A stretch of 7,625 nt of DNA from Lachnospiraceae bacterium (GCA_017958465.1 JAGDCQ010000262.1:1-7625), one strand, 5' to 3'; counted from the stretch's first letter, positions 1 to 5,510 are shown. A program made the numbers and translations. Notes: generated from the letters alone by a model not told the origin.

Positions 1-1
1 A

Positions 2-738
2 AAAGAGCAGGAAAGCAATGCTGTACTACACAGGTGGAACCTGGAAAATCCTAAGCCTTCCGTTGTTTACGACGGGGAACATATCCTTATCCTTAACAAC
101 CCTGCAGGGCTCCTTTCCCAGAAGGCGAAGCCCGATGATGTTTCTGTTGTGGAGTTTGTGGACGAGTTTATTAAGCAAAAAGAGCCCGGGTTTAAGCCTT
201 CTGTTTCAAACAGGCTTGACAGGAATACATCGGGGCTTATACTTGCGGGGAAAAGTGTTTACGGGCAGAGGATCCTTGCTTCTATGCTAAAAGACAGGGC
301 GTTCTCTAAGCTTTACCTTTGCGTTATAAAGGGAGAGGTAAAGGCGGAAGAGCGGAGAGCTTCCTTGAGAAGAACGAGGCTTTGAACCTTGTAAAGGTTG
401 GCGACAAAGGGGAAAAGATCATTACGGAATACAGGCCCCTTGCGGTCACGAAGGATGGGACATTGCTTGAAGTACACCTTATCACCGGGAAAAGTCATCA
501 GATAAGGGCGCAGATGGCCGCTCTTTCACATCCCTTAGCAGGAGATGCTAAATACGGCGATAAAGACTACAATCTGTTAATGAAGAAGAAATACGGGATG
601 TCGCACCAGGCGCTTCATGCTTATAAGGTGGTTTTCCCTGCAGACAGTCCTGCAAAGGAGCTTGCGGGAAGGAGCTTTTTTGCTGACCTTCCAAAGGAGC
701 TTGATGCTTTTTGCAAAGAAAACGGGATAAAGCTCTGA
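2..738 (+). pseudogene. RluA-family 23S rRNA-type pseudouridine synthase, 5'-partial and frameshifted
   Basis: RluA-family enzymes isomerise specific uridines in rRNA or tRNA to pseudouridine. The reading frame is open from the window edge, so the start lies upstream. The first half (2 to about 350) reads VVYDGEHILILNNPAGLLSQK and then NRLDRNTSGL; the family's catalytic aspartate is the Asp codon at 218-220. The second half (about 350-738) lies in the -1 frame and carries the conserved TGKSHQIRAQMA and HPLAGDAKYGD motifs, ending at a TGA at 736-738. Joined across the shift, the two halves make a normal catalytic domain, so one base appears to be missing around 345-355. The Asn replacing the usual His of HRLD fits a Clostridia subfamily from memory. 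Which uridine is modified (RluC, RluD or RluB-like role) cannot be told. A sequencing or assembly error is as likely as real inactivation. recU follows 83 bases downstream on the same strand. Confidence 0.82.
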
Positions 739-810
739 TACCGGGGCCTGCAACAGCAAGGTTAAGCCAGGATCCCTGCTTCATTCAGAGAAAGACTGAC
801 AGAACTTATG

Positions 811-816
811 AGGAGG
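811..816 (+). promoter_or_regulatory. ribosome binding site of recU
   Basis: A perfect AGGAGG lies 5 bases before the ATG at 822. It fixes that start in preference to upstream in-frame alternative starts near 711, which would overlap the pseudouridine synthase gene and have no such site. Confidence 0.85.
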
Positions 817-821
817 AAAAG

Positions 822-1352
822 ATGGCTGTTTGGAACTCCAGAGGCTTAAGAGGCTCTGTTCTTGAGGATATCATTAATATCACCATTGAAAAATTAAGAC
901 AGCAGGGGCTTGCACTAATTCAGAAGATACCTACCCCCATCACTCCCATAGAAATCGACAAGGCTTCAAGGCACATCACGCTTGCCTATTTTGACAAGAA
1001 GAGTACGGTGGATTATATAGGCGTCGTGCAGGGGGTGCCTGTCTGCTTTGATGCCAAGGAGTGCGCTTCCGACACTTTTGCCCTGCAAAACGTGCATGAG
1101 CACCAGGTGGAGTTTATGCGGGATTTTGAGCGGCAGGAGGGGATAGCCTTTCTTGTGATCTACTTCTCACATATCGATAAATACTATTATATGTGGTTTT
1201 CCGAGCTTGATACTTTCTGGAAAAGACAGCAGGAGGGCGGCAGAAAGAGCTTCAGACGCGATGAACTGGACGAAAGATACTACATCGGCGAATTAAAAAA
1301 CAACATCCTGCCGTTCCTTAACAGACTGCAGGATGATATGGACGAAAGATAA
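822..1352 (+). CDS. recU: Holliday junction resolvase RecU
   Basis: RecU is the Firmicute Holliday junction resolvase: a cytoplasmic, metal-dependent homodimer of the PD-(D/E)XK nuclease fold that cleaves four-way junctions in recombinational repair. The 176-residue product shows the family signatures in order: GxxLEDIIN at 11-19, QKIPTPI at 34-40, STVDYIGV at 61-68, FDAKE at 76-80, NVHEHQVEFM at 90-99, GIAFLVIYF at 107-115 and GGRKSF at 139-144. By alignment from memory with Bacillus RecU, the catalytic set is D64, D77 and K79; position 77 is Asp where FEAKE is usual, a conservative change that keeps the D...(D/E)XK pattern. It is somewhat shorter than the roughly 200-residue Bacillus protein, mainly at the N-terminus. 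The ATG at 822 is chosen for its perfect ribosome binding site. No terminator separates it from the upstream rluA-type gene, so co-transcription is possible. In Bacillus subtilis recU pairs with ponA; here there is no penicillin-binding protein gene beside it. Confidence 0.95.
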   Translation: MAVWNSRGLRGSVLEDIINITIEKLRQQGLALIQKIPTPITPIEIDKASRHITLAYFDKKSTVDYIGVVQGVPVCFDAKECASDTFALQNVHEHQVEFMRDFERQEGIAFLVIYFSHIDKYYYMWFSELDTFWKRQQEGGRKSFRRDELDERYYIGELKNNILPFLNRLQDDMDER

Positions 1353-1359
1353 ACAAACA

Positions 1360-1400
1360 CAACAAAAAGGGGTACTGGTCACAGGCACCCCTTTTTGTTG
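1360..1400. terminator. bidirectional intrinsic terminator between recU and the small membrane protein gene
   Basis: A perfect 14-bp inverted repeat (1360-1373 with 1387-1400) reads CAACAAAAAGGGGT and its exact complement. The GGGG/CCCC core is flanked by A5 on one side and T5 on the other, so it gives a hairpin plus U-run on either strand. An inner CTG/CAG pair (1375-1377 with 1382-1384) can extend the stem. It starts 7 bases after the recU stop and ends 31 bases from the stop of the convergent gene. Confidence 0.9.
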
Positions 1401-1431
1401 CCATGAAAGGAATACTTCTATTAATGAAACG

Positions 1432-1701
1432 TTATTCTTCTTCGTCTTCGAGGTCGTCGAAATCGTCAAGGTCGTCGAAATCGTCAACGTACTCAGGGCA
1501 AACGAAATAGTAAACAGCATAAGCGATAGCGGCTACGGCTGCAACTGCGCCAAGTACTGCAAGTACGATAACGAGAGGGTTTGACTTCTTTTCGATGACA
1601 ACGGGCTCTTCTTCTTTCTTTAAGAGCTGAGCGAGCTTGAGCTGGCTTAAGGCATTATTGAGCTTCTTTTCTGCAAAAAACGCTTTGATCTTTTCAAACA
1701 T
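1432..1701 (-). CDS. small single-span membrane protein with acidic repeated C-terminal tail, function unknown
   Basis: I do not recognise this 89-residue protein as a named family. Residues 1-40 are lysine-rich and predicted helical (FEKIKAFFAEKK, QLKLAQLLKKEEE). A clear hydrophobic segment at about 43-67 is rich in Ala, Val and Leu, and the last 20 residues are almost all Asp, Glu, Phe and Leu. The tail contains DDFDDL twice, encoded by a perfect 18-bp tandem repeat. Lysines just before the membrane segment and acid after it suggest, by the positive-inside rule, an inner N-terminus and an outer tail; this is inference. The ATG at 1701 is preferred over the ATG at 1710 because AAAGGA sits about 8-9 bases ahead of it but abuts the upstream one. 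It lies downstream of pcrA on the same strand, with its own promoter and a shared bidirectional terminator. Similar small proteins with Asp-rich tails are common hypotheticals in Clostridia. Confidence 0.75.
   Translation of the reverse strand: MFEKIKAFFAEKKLNNALSQLKLAQLLKKEEEPVVIEKKSNPLVIVLAVLGAVAAVAAIAYAVYYFVCPEYVDDFDDLDDFDDLEDEEE
1451..1486. repeat. 18-bp perfect tandem repeat, two copies, in the acidic tail coding sequence
   Basis: The unit AGGTCGTCGAAATCGTCA occurs at 1451-1468 and again without change at 1469-1486. It is in frame (six codons), and on the minus strand it encodes DDFDDL twice. The identity of the copies at every third position indicates a recent duplication rather than only protein-level constraint. 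Confidence 0.95.
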
Positions 1702-1709
1702 AAGGCACA

Positions 1710-1715
1710 TCCTTT
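1710..1715 (-). promoter_or_regulatory. ribosome binding site that decides the start of the small membrane protein
   Basis: On the minus strand AAAGGA precedes the ATG at 1701 with a normal gap of about 8 bases. It overlaps the first base of the in-frame ATG at 1710, which therefore cannot be the start it serves. Confidence 0.7.
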
Positions 1716-1754
1716 CAGCAGCACCCGCTGCACAAATTCTTTATTGTTTAGTTT

Positions 1755-1783
1755 ATTATAACACTCTTTTCAAGTGTTTTCCA
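1755..1783 (-). promoter_or_regulatory. sigma-A type promoter of the small membrane protein gene
   Basis: Reading the minus strand, a perfect -10 box TATAAT (1755-1760) lies 17 bases after a weak -35 box TGGAAA (1778-1783, four of six consensus bases). The start of transcription would be about 1748, giving a leader near 47 bases. The spacer contains a 6-bp inverted repeat, AACACT at 1760-1765 and AGTGTT at 1773-1778. Confidence 0.6.
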
Positions 1784-1800
1784 CAAAAATAATAAAAAAA

Positions 1801-4170
1801 TCAGATTTTTTTTAGCGGAGCGAAAGAGGATAAAAGTTTCCTGATCCCGTATCCCGGAAAGTCCACGGATACCTCAAAATCCTTGCCTCCGGCGACTATT
1901 TCCTTAACAACTCCGTCCCCGAATTTGGGGTGGCGGACAGTATCTCCGCAGGCGTAGGGAAGAGAGGAGGGATCCTTGCTTCCAAAGCTCTTTGAAGGCG
2001 CGGCCTGGGGAGCTTTTTTCCTAAAGGAGCTTACTGCCTCATAGTCGTCAAAGCTTGAAGGCGCGCTGTAATAGTCGTTGTCCTCGTAGCTGTTCCGGCG
2101 GCGGCTCTTAAAGGAGCTTTCACCGTAAGAATCGTCGTAATCCTCAAATTCAAGGCGTTTTCCGCGGGAGGCCTTTGAGATGTAATCGTGGCCTGAGGTG
2201 CTGGAATCCATCTCGAGAAGACGGGTGGGGATCTCTTTCAGGAACCTGGAACGATCGCTGAAGGTGATCTGGCCCCGCAGCATACGCTGTTTGGCGTAGG
2301 TGAGGGTGAGTGTCTTCATGGCACGTGTGATCCCTACGTAGAAGAGGCGGCGTTCCTCCTCCTCGTCGTCGTTGTCGTCGCTTTCGTAAGTGCGGCCCGG
2401 GAAAACATCCTCCTCCATACCGCAGATATAGACGTTCGGGAACTCGAGCCCCTTTGCGCTGTGGAGGGTCATAAGAGTCACTCCGGGGACAGCGTCGTTC
2501 ATCTCGTCGATATCCGCAACAAGGGAGATTTCCTGAAGGAAAGAGCTTAAGGGCAGGGATTCTGACCCGCTTAGACGCAGCTCTTCCTCGAAAGTTACGG
2601 CTTTGTTTATAAGCTCTTCGATGTTGCTGCGCCTTTCAAAGGCCTCGTCGTCGGTATCGGAATAATCGTCAAGATATGAGAAATATTCCGTCTTTTCGCA
2701 GATGAAGCGGATAAGGTCCGCTATGGACATACCGCCTGCAACATCCTTCCGGATTGCTTGAATTATGGATGTGAACATATTGATGCGCTTTGCGGTGCCG
2801 GAATTTATACCCGGGATCTTTTCGGCCTCGCAGAGGGCATCGAAAAAGGAGATCTGGTTTTCAAGGGCGAAGGCCTCGACTTTGTCGGCTGTCGTAAGGC
2901 CTATGCCGCGTTTCGGAACGTTCAGGATACGGCGCACGGCAAGAGAATCGAGACCGTTTTCGATGGTCTTTAAGTAGCTTAGGATATCCTTTACTTCCAT
3001 ACGGGAGTAGAAGTTCACGCCGCCAACAAGCTTGTACGGGAAACCGTTGTAGACAAGCTGCTCCTCAAGCAGTCGCGACTGGGCGTTTGTGCGGTAGAGG
3101 ATCGCAAAGTCCGAAAGGCTTGCGCCGTCTTCGTGTTTTTTACGGATGTCTCCGATGATGCCCTTTGCCTCGTCCCTGTCGTCAGAAAACCTGAGAAGGC
3201 GCACGGCGTCGCCCTTTTCGTTTTCGGTCCACATGCTTTTCTCTTTGCGCATGCAGTTGTTGCTTATAACGTTGTTTGCAACGTCAAGGATGGTGCCTGT
3301 GGAGCGGTAGTTCTGCTCGAGTTTTATGACAGTGGTGTTGGGGTACTGGTTCTCAAAATCCAGGATATTGCGGATGTCCGCGCCTCTGAAGCGGTAGATG
3401 GACTGGTCGTCGTCACCAACGACACAGAGGTTGTGCTCAACGCCGTTTTCCGTGTGGTGCTCCGCCAGCTGCTTTAACAGCACAAACTGGGCGTGGTTTG
3501 TGTCCTGGTACTCATCAACCATAATATACTTAAAGCGCCTTCTGTACTTTTCAAGAACATCGGGGGCGGTGTTGAACATCTCCACGGTTTTCATGAGAAG
3601 GTCGTCGAAATCCAGGGCGTTGTTGGCTTTAAGGCGTTTCTGGTATTCATGGTAAACCTTCGCGATCTTTTGGAGAGTGTAGTCGCCGCGGGCATCCTCG
3701 TCAAACCTGTCGGGCCCGATAAGCTCGTTTTTGGCGGAGGAGATAGCGTTTATGAAAACCCGCTCCTTTGTCTGCTTTGTATCTATCTGGAACTGCTTTA
3801 ATATCTCGCGGATAAGGACCTTCTGGTCGTCTGTATCGTAGATCGTAAAGCTTTTTTCGTAACCCAGCACATTTATGTCCCTTCGCAGGAAGGTGGCGCA
3901 CATGGAGTGGAAGGTGCTTATAAAAACGTCCTCGGCACCTGTTGCCACAAGCCTGTTCACGCGGTCACGCATTTCTTTCGCAGCCTTGTTCGTAAAGGTG
4001 ATGGCAAGGATCCTGTAGGGGTTTACATCGCATTCTTCGATTAGGTGCGCGATCCTGTGTGTAAGGACGCGGGTCTTGCCGGAACCTGCCCCCGCAAGGA
4101 TGATCAAAGGACCTTCCTCGTGCATTACAGCCTTATATTGCTCCGGGTTTAGTCTTGAATAATCTATCAT
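1801..4170 (-). CDS. pcrA: ATP-dependent 3'-5' DNA helicase PcrA (UvrD/Rep superfamily 1A)
   Basis: PcrA unwinds DNA 3' to 5' in repair and plasmid replication, and removes RecA and stalled RNA polymerase from DNA. The 789-residue product carries all helicase motifs: Q motif around Q11, Walker A AGAGSGKT (26-33), motif Ia TFTNKAAKEM (58-67), Walker B VDEYQD (218-223), motif III VGDDDQSIYRFRGAD (251-265), motif IV NYRS (287-290), motif V TLHSAKGLEF (568-577) and motif VI RRLFYVGITRA (607-617). Between V and VI lies an unusually acidic stretch at 596-606 (ESDDNDDEEEE). A low-complexity linker (about 655-735, rich in Ser, Asp, Tyr and Arg) leads to a C-terminal Tudor-like domain (740-787, GDTVRHPKFGDGVV), the part that contacts RNA polymerase in PcrA/UvrD. 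The ATG at 4170 is chosen for GGAG six bases upstream and for homology beginning just after it; the longer frame to 4281 would run through the promoter. The promoter carries a LexA-like box, so SOS control is inferred. In length it is a little above the usual 720-750. Confidence 0.97.
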   Translation of the reverse strand: MIDYSRLNPEQYKAVMHEEGPLIILAGAGSGKTRVLTHRIAHLIEECDVNPYRILAITFTNKAAKEMRDRVNRLVATGAEDVFISTFHSMCATFLRRDINVLGYEKSFTIYDTDDQKVLIREILKQFQIDTKQTKERVFINAISSAKNELIGPDRFDEDARGDYTLQKIAKVYHEYQKRLKANNALDFDDLLMKTVEMFNTAPDVLEKYRRRFKYIMVDEYQDTNHAQFVLLKQLAEHHTENGVEHNLCVVGDDDQSIYRFRGADIRNILDFENQYPNTTVIKLEQNYRSTGTILDVANNVISNNCMRKEKSMWTENEKGDAVRLLRFSDDRDEAKGIIGDIRKKHEDGASLSDFAILYRTNAQSRLLEEQLVYNGFPYKLVGGVNFYSRMEVKDILSYLKTIENGLDSLAVRRILNVPKRGIGLTTADKVEAFALENQISFFDALCEAEKIPGINSGTAKRINMFTSIIQAIRKDVAGGMSIADLIRFICEKTEYFSYLDDYSDTDDEAFERRSNIEELINKAVTFEEELRLSGSESLPLSSFLQEISLVADIDEMNDAVPGVTLMTLHSAKGLEFPNVYICGMEEDVFPGRTYESDDNDDEEEERRLFYVGITRAMKTLTLTYAKQRMLRGQITFSDRSRFLKEIPTRLLEMDSSTSGHDYISKASRGKRLEFEDYDDSYGESSFKSRRRNSYEDNDYYSAPSSFDDYEAVSSFRKKAPQAAPSKSFGSKDPSSLPYACGDTVRHPKFGDGVVKEIVAGGKDFEVSVDFPGYGIRKLLSSFAPLKKI

Positions 4171-4198
4171 AAGAAACTCCGTTTTTTCGTTTTTGATA

Positions 4199-4227
4199 AT
4201 TCTATCATAACTGAAACATATGTTCAA
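4199..4227 (-). promoter_or_regulatory. sigma-A promoter of pcrA with extended -10
   Basis: On the minus strand the -35 box TTGAAC (4222-4227) and the -10 box TAGAAT (4199-4204) are 17 bases apart, and TGA just before the -10 gives an extended -10 (TGn). Transcription would start near 4192, leaving a leader of about 22 bases with the ribosome binding site GGAG at 4177-4180. This supports the ATG at 4170 as the start. Confidence 0.75.
4213..4226. promoter_or_regulatory. putative LexA (SOS) box on the pcrA promoter
   Basis: The minus strand reads TGAACATATGTTTC. The Bacillus LexA/DinR consensus, from memory CGAACRNRYGTTYC, matches at 13 of 14 positions, with only the first base differing. The core AACATATGTT (4215-4224) is a perfect palindrome. 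It overlaps the -35 box and the start of the spacer of the pcrA promoter, the right place for repression. E. coli uvrD, the counterpart of pcrA, is LexA-controlled, which fits. No binding evidence is available here. Confidence 0.65.
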
Positions 4228-4274
4228 TAAAATAAAACAAAAAATCAAACCGGATAACTCAAACGCGGTCGGGA

Positions 4275-4303
4275 TTGACACGTGGCTTAAAAAACTATAT
4301 AAT
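4275..4303 (+). promoter_or_regulatory. perfect consensus sigma-A promoter of the DUF1836 gene
   Basis: TTGACA (4275-4280) and TATAAT (4298-4303) match consensus at all 12 positions with the optimal 17-base spacer. Transcription would start near 4310, giving a leader of about 100 bases before the ATG at 4414. It is divergent from the pcrA promoter, whose -35 box is 47 bases away. Confidence 0.88.
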
Positions 4304-4365
4304 GTGAAATTGCGTGGGGGATATGCGGAGTTGGATATCGCCTTGCGGATGTTGAAAACGTATTA

Positions 4366-4391
4366 CGTGTCACGACAGGACCCTTGACACG
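4366..4391 (+). other. inverted repeat in the 5' leader of the DUF1836 gene
   Basis: CGTGTCA (4366-4372) and TGACACG (4385-4391) are perfect 7-bp complements around a 12-base loop, and would fold as an RNA hairpin just upstream of the ribosome binding site at 4404-4407. No T-run follows, so it is not a classic terminator. The same sequence could instead be a DNA operator: the -35 box region also contains TGACACG, at 4276-4282. I cannot match the leader to a known riboswitch class by eye. Confidence 0.5.
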
Positions 4392-4413
4392 CGTACCGGA
4401 ACCGGAGAAGCTT

Positions 4414-5040
4414 ATGAACAGCAATGACAGCTTTACAAAGCAGGTACTTAAGGTGGCCCTCGGTATGGACTACATAAAGACCGAAGATGTGCCGAATATC
4501 GAACTGTATATGGATCAGGTGACGACTTTTATGGACAGGCACCTTGAGTCCTCGAAGCGTTATGAGGACGACAAGCTCCTGACAAAGACCATGATCAACA
4601 ACTATACAAAAAATGACCTGATCCCGTCGCCGGAGAAGAAAAAATACAGCAGAAACCACATGTTCCTGCTCACCCTTATATATTACATGAAGAATATCAT
4701 GTCCATAAGCGATATAAGAAAACTGCTTGGGCCTGTAACGGAATACACCTTCAACAACGAGCGGGATTTCGACATGGCCGACGTTTACAGCGAGATATTC
4801 AATATCGTCGGAAAGCAGTCCAGGGATATGGTAAAGGACCTTGTGCGTAAGGTAAAGATCTCGGAGACGGCGTTTGAAGGAATGGCAAAAACGCCTGAAG
4901 AACAGGAATATTTTAAAACCTTCGGATTTATATGCATGCTCTGTTTCGACGTATATATGAAGTCCCAGGTTATTGAAAACCTTCTGGATGAGAGCGATAT
5001 CTTCAAAAACGAGAATAAAGAAGAAAGATCAAAAAGCTGA
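4414..5040 (+). CDS. DUF1836 domain-containing protein, probable MerR-like DNA-binding regulator
   Basis: The 208-residue product matches what I remember of the DUF1836 family of Firmicutes, whose role is not established. The diagnostic stretch is at about 35-105: VTTFMDRHL, then LLTKTMINNYTKNDLIPSP (55-73), then KKKYSRNHMFLLTLIYYMKNIMSISDIRKLL (75-105). This resembles the winged-helix N-terminus of MerR regulators, where NNYxKxxLIxxP precedes a helix pair; a DNA-binding role is inferred from that. The C-terminal half (about 120-195) is predicted helical without recognised motifs. It has no signal peptide or convincing membrane segment, so it is probably cytoplasmic. The ATG at 4414 has GGAG at 4404-4407 with six bases between; the in-frame TTG at 4384 has no ribosome binding site and lies within the leader hairpin. 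It appears monocistronic, with its own consensus promoter and a terminator 35 bases after the stop. Confidence 0.85.
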   Translation: MNSNDSFTKQVLKVALGMDYIKTEDVPNIELYMDQVTTFMDRHLESSKRYEDDKLLTKTMINNYTKNDLIPSPEKKKYSRNHMFLLTLIYYMKNIMSISDIRKLLGPVTEYTFNNERDFDMADVYSEIFNIVGKQSRDMVKDLVRKVKISETAFEGMAKTPEEQEYFKTFGFICMLCFDVYMKSQVIENLLDESDIFKNENKEERSKS

Positions 5041-5074
5041 AAAGACGGTGTTCACCGGAGAATAGAGAAAGAAA

Positions 5075-5105
5075 AGAGCGGGATTCAGTTCCCGCTCTCT
5101 TTTTT
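5075..5105. terminator. bidirectional intrinsic terminator overlapping the trpR-like gene end
   Basis: A 9-bp perfect stem, AGAGCGGGA (5075-5083) with TCCCGCTCT (5090-5098), closes a 6-base loop and is followed by C and T6 (5100-5105) on the plus strand. On the minus strand the stem is followed by TTTTC, a weaker tail. The TGA stop of the convergent trpR-like gene (5085-5087) lies inside the loop. Confidence 0.88.
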
Positions 5106-5444
5106 GTCGTCTTTTTTTGTTGCAGAAGTTTCGATGATCTCCCTTGAATAGTCCGTGGGAAGCTCCTGGATGCGGTCGAAAACTACTTCGTATCCGCCCT
5201 CTCCATAGATAAGGGAACGGTTCACGCGGCTGATGGTAGCAGTCGAAGCGCCGGTCTTCTCGGCTATCTCGAGGTAGGTCTTTTTCTGGCGGAGCATAGC
5301 AGCCACCTCAAAACGTTGTGAAAGAGAAAGGATCTCGTTCACTGTGCATATATCCTCGAAGAAGGTGTAGCATTCTTCGCGTGTGTTAAGACTAAGGATA
5401 GCATCAAACAAAAAATCTACAGACGGTGATGCAAGGTTTTTCAT
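5085..5444 (-). CDS. YerC/YecD-type TrpR-like transcriptional regulator
   Basis: The 119-residue product belongs to the small Firmicute family related to TrpR (B. subtilis YerC, about 104 residues). Seen in order: LFDAILSLNTREECYTFFEDICTVNEI (12-38), LSQRFEVAAMLRQKKTYLEIAEKTG (41-65) and the helix-turn-helix recognition part ASTATISRVNRSL (66-78). TrpR itself binds tryptophan and DNA as a dimer; the ligand and targets of YerC-type proteins are not known to me. A polar C-terminal tail (about 105-119, SATKKDDKKESGN) is lysine- and acid-rich and probably disordered. The ATG at 5444 is chosen because GGAG lies seven bases upstream and because the longer in-frame ATG at 5483 falls within the -10 box of the predicted promoter. 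It is transcribed divergently from tldD and convergently with the DUF1836 gene. A 21-bp imperfect palindrome over its promoter makes autoregulation plausible. Confidence 0.9.
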   Translation of the reverse strand: MKNLASPSVDFLFDAILSLNTREECYTFFEDICTVNEILSLSQRFEVAAMLRQKKTYLEIAEKTGASTATISRVNRSLIYGEGGYEVVFDRIQELPTDYSREIIETSATKKDDKKESGN

Positions 5445-5450
5445 GGGGTT

Positions 5451-5460
5451 TCTCCCTCCC
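5451..5460 (-). promoter_or_regulatory. ribosome binding site deciding the trpR-like start
   Basis: The minus strand reads GGGAGGGAGA, with the last GGAG seven bases before the ATG at 5444. No comparable site precedes the in-frame ATG at 5483. Confidence 0.75.
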
Positions 5461-5481
5461 AAATTACTTTTGTACTGTGAC

Positions 5482-5510
5482 ATTTTAACACTTCACTTTT
5501 TTAAAGTAAA
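5482..5510 (-). promoter_or_regulatory. sigma-A promoter of the trpR-like gene
   Basis: On the minus strand the -35 box TTTACT (5505-5510) is 17 bases from the -10 box TAAAAT (5482-5487, five of six consensus bases). Transcription would start near 5475, about 31 bases before the ATG at 5444. Confidence 0.6.

Noticed and set aside
764..781. Imperfect hairpin (AAG-C-CAGG / CCTG-CTT) between the pseudouridine synthase gene and recU
   Set aside because: Only a three-base loop, one bulge and no T-run after it; not a terminator, so co-transcription is not excluded.
711..821. N-terminal extension of recU to an upstream alternative start
   Set aside because: It would overlap the pseudouridine synthase gene, has no ribosome binding site and no RecU homology; AGGAGG supports 822.
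1333..1584. Plus-strand frame through the terminator and the acidic-tail gene
   Set aside because: It runs through a strong terminator hairpin and lies antisense to the small membrane protein; its EVVEIVKVVEIV repeat only mirrors the 18-bp repeat.
1787..1811. A-run and T-run facing each other just after the pcrA stop on the minus strand, like a terminator
   Set aside because: The stem would be only A-T pairs with almost no GC core, so it is too weak; pcrA transcription may run on to the terminator at 1360-1400.
2758..3801. Several plus-strand open frames opposite pcrA
   Set aside because: They lie antisense to a complete, motif-rich helicase gene, have no ribosome binding sites noticed, and show no family motifs.
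4171..4281. 37-residue N-terminal extension of PcrA that looks like a hydrophobic signal segment
   Set aside because: It would be read through the predicted promoter and LexA-like box; PcrA is cytoplasmic and the family homology begins right after the Met at 4170.
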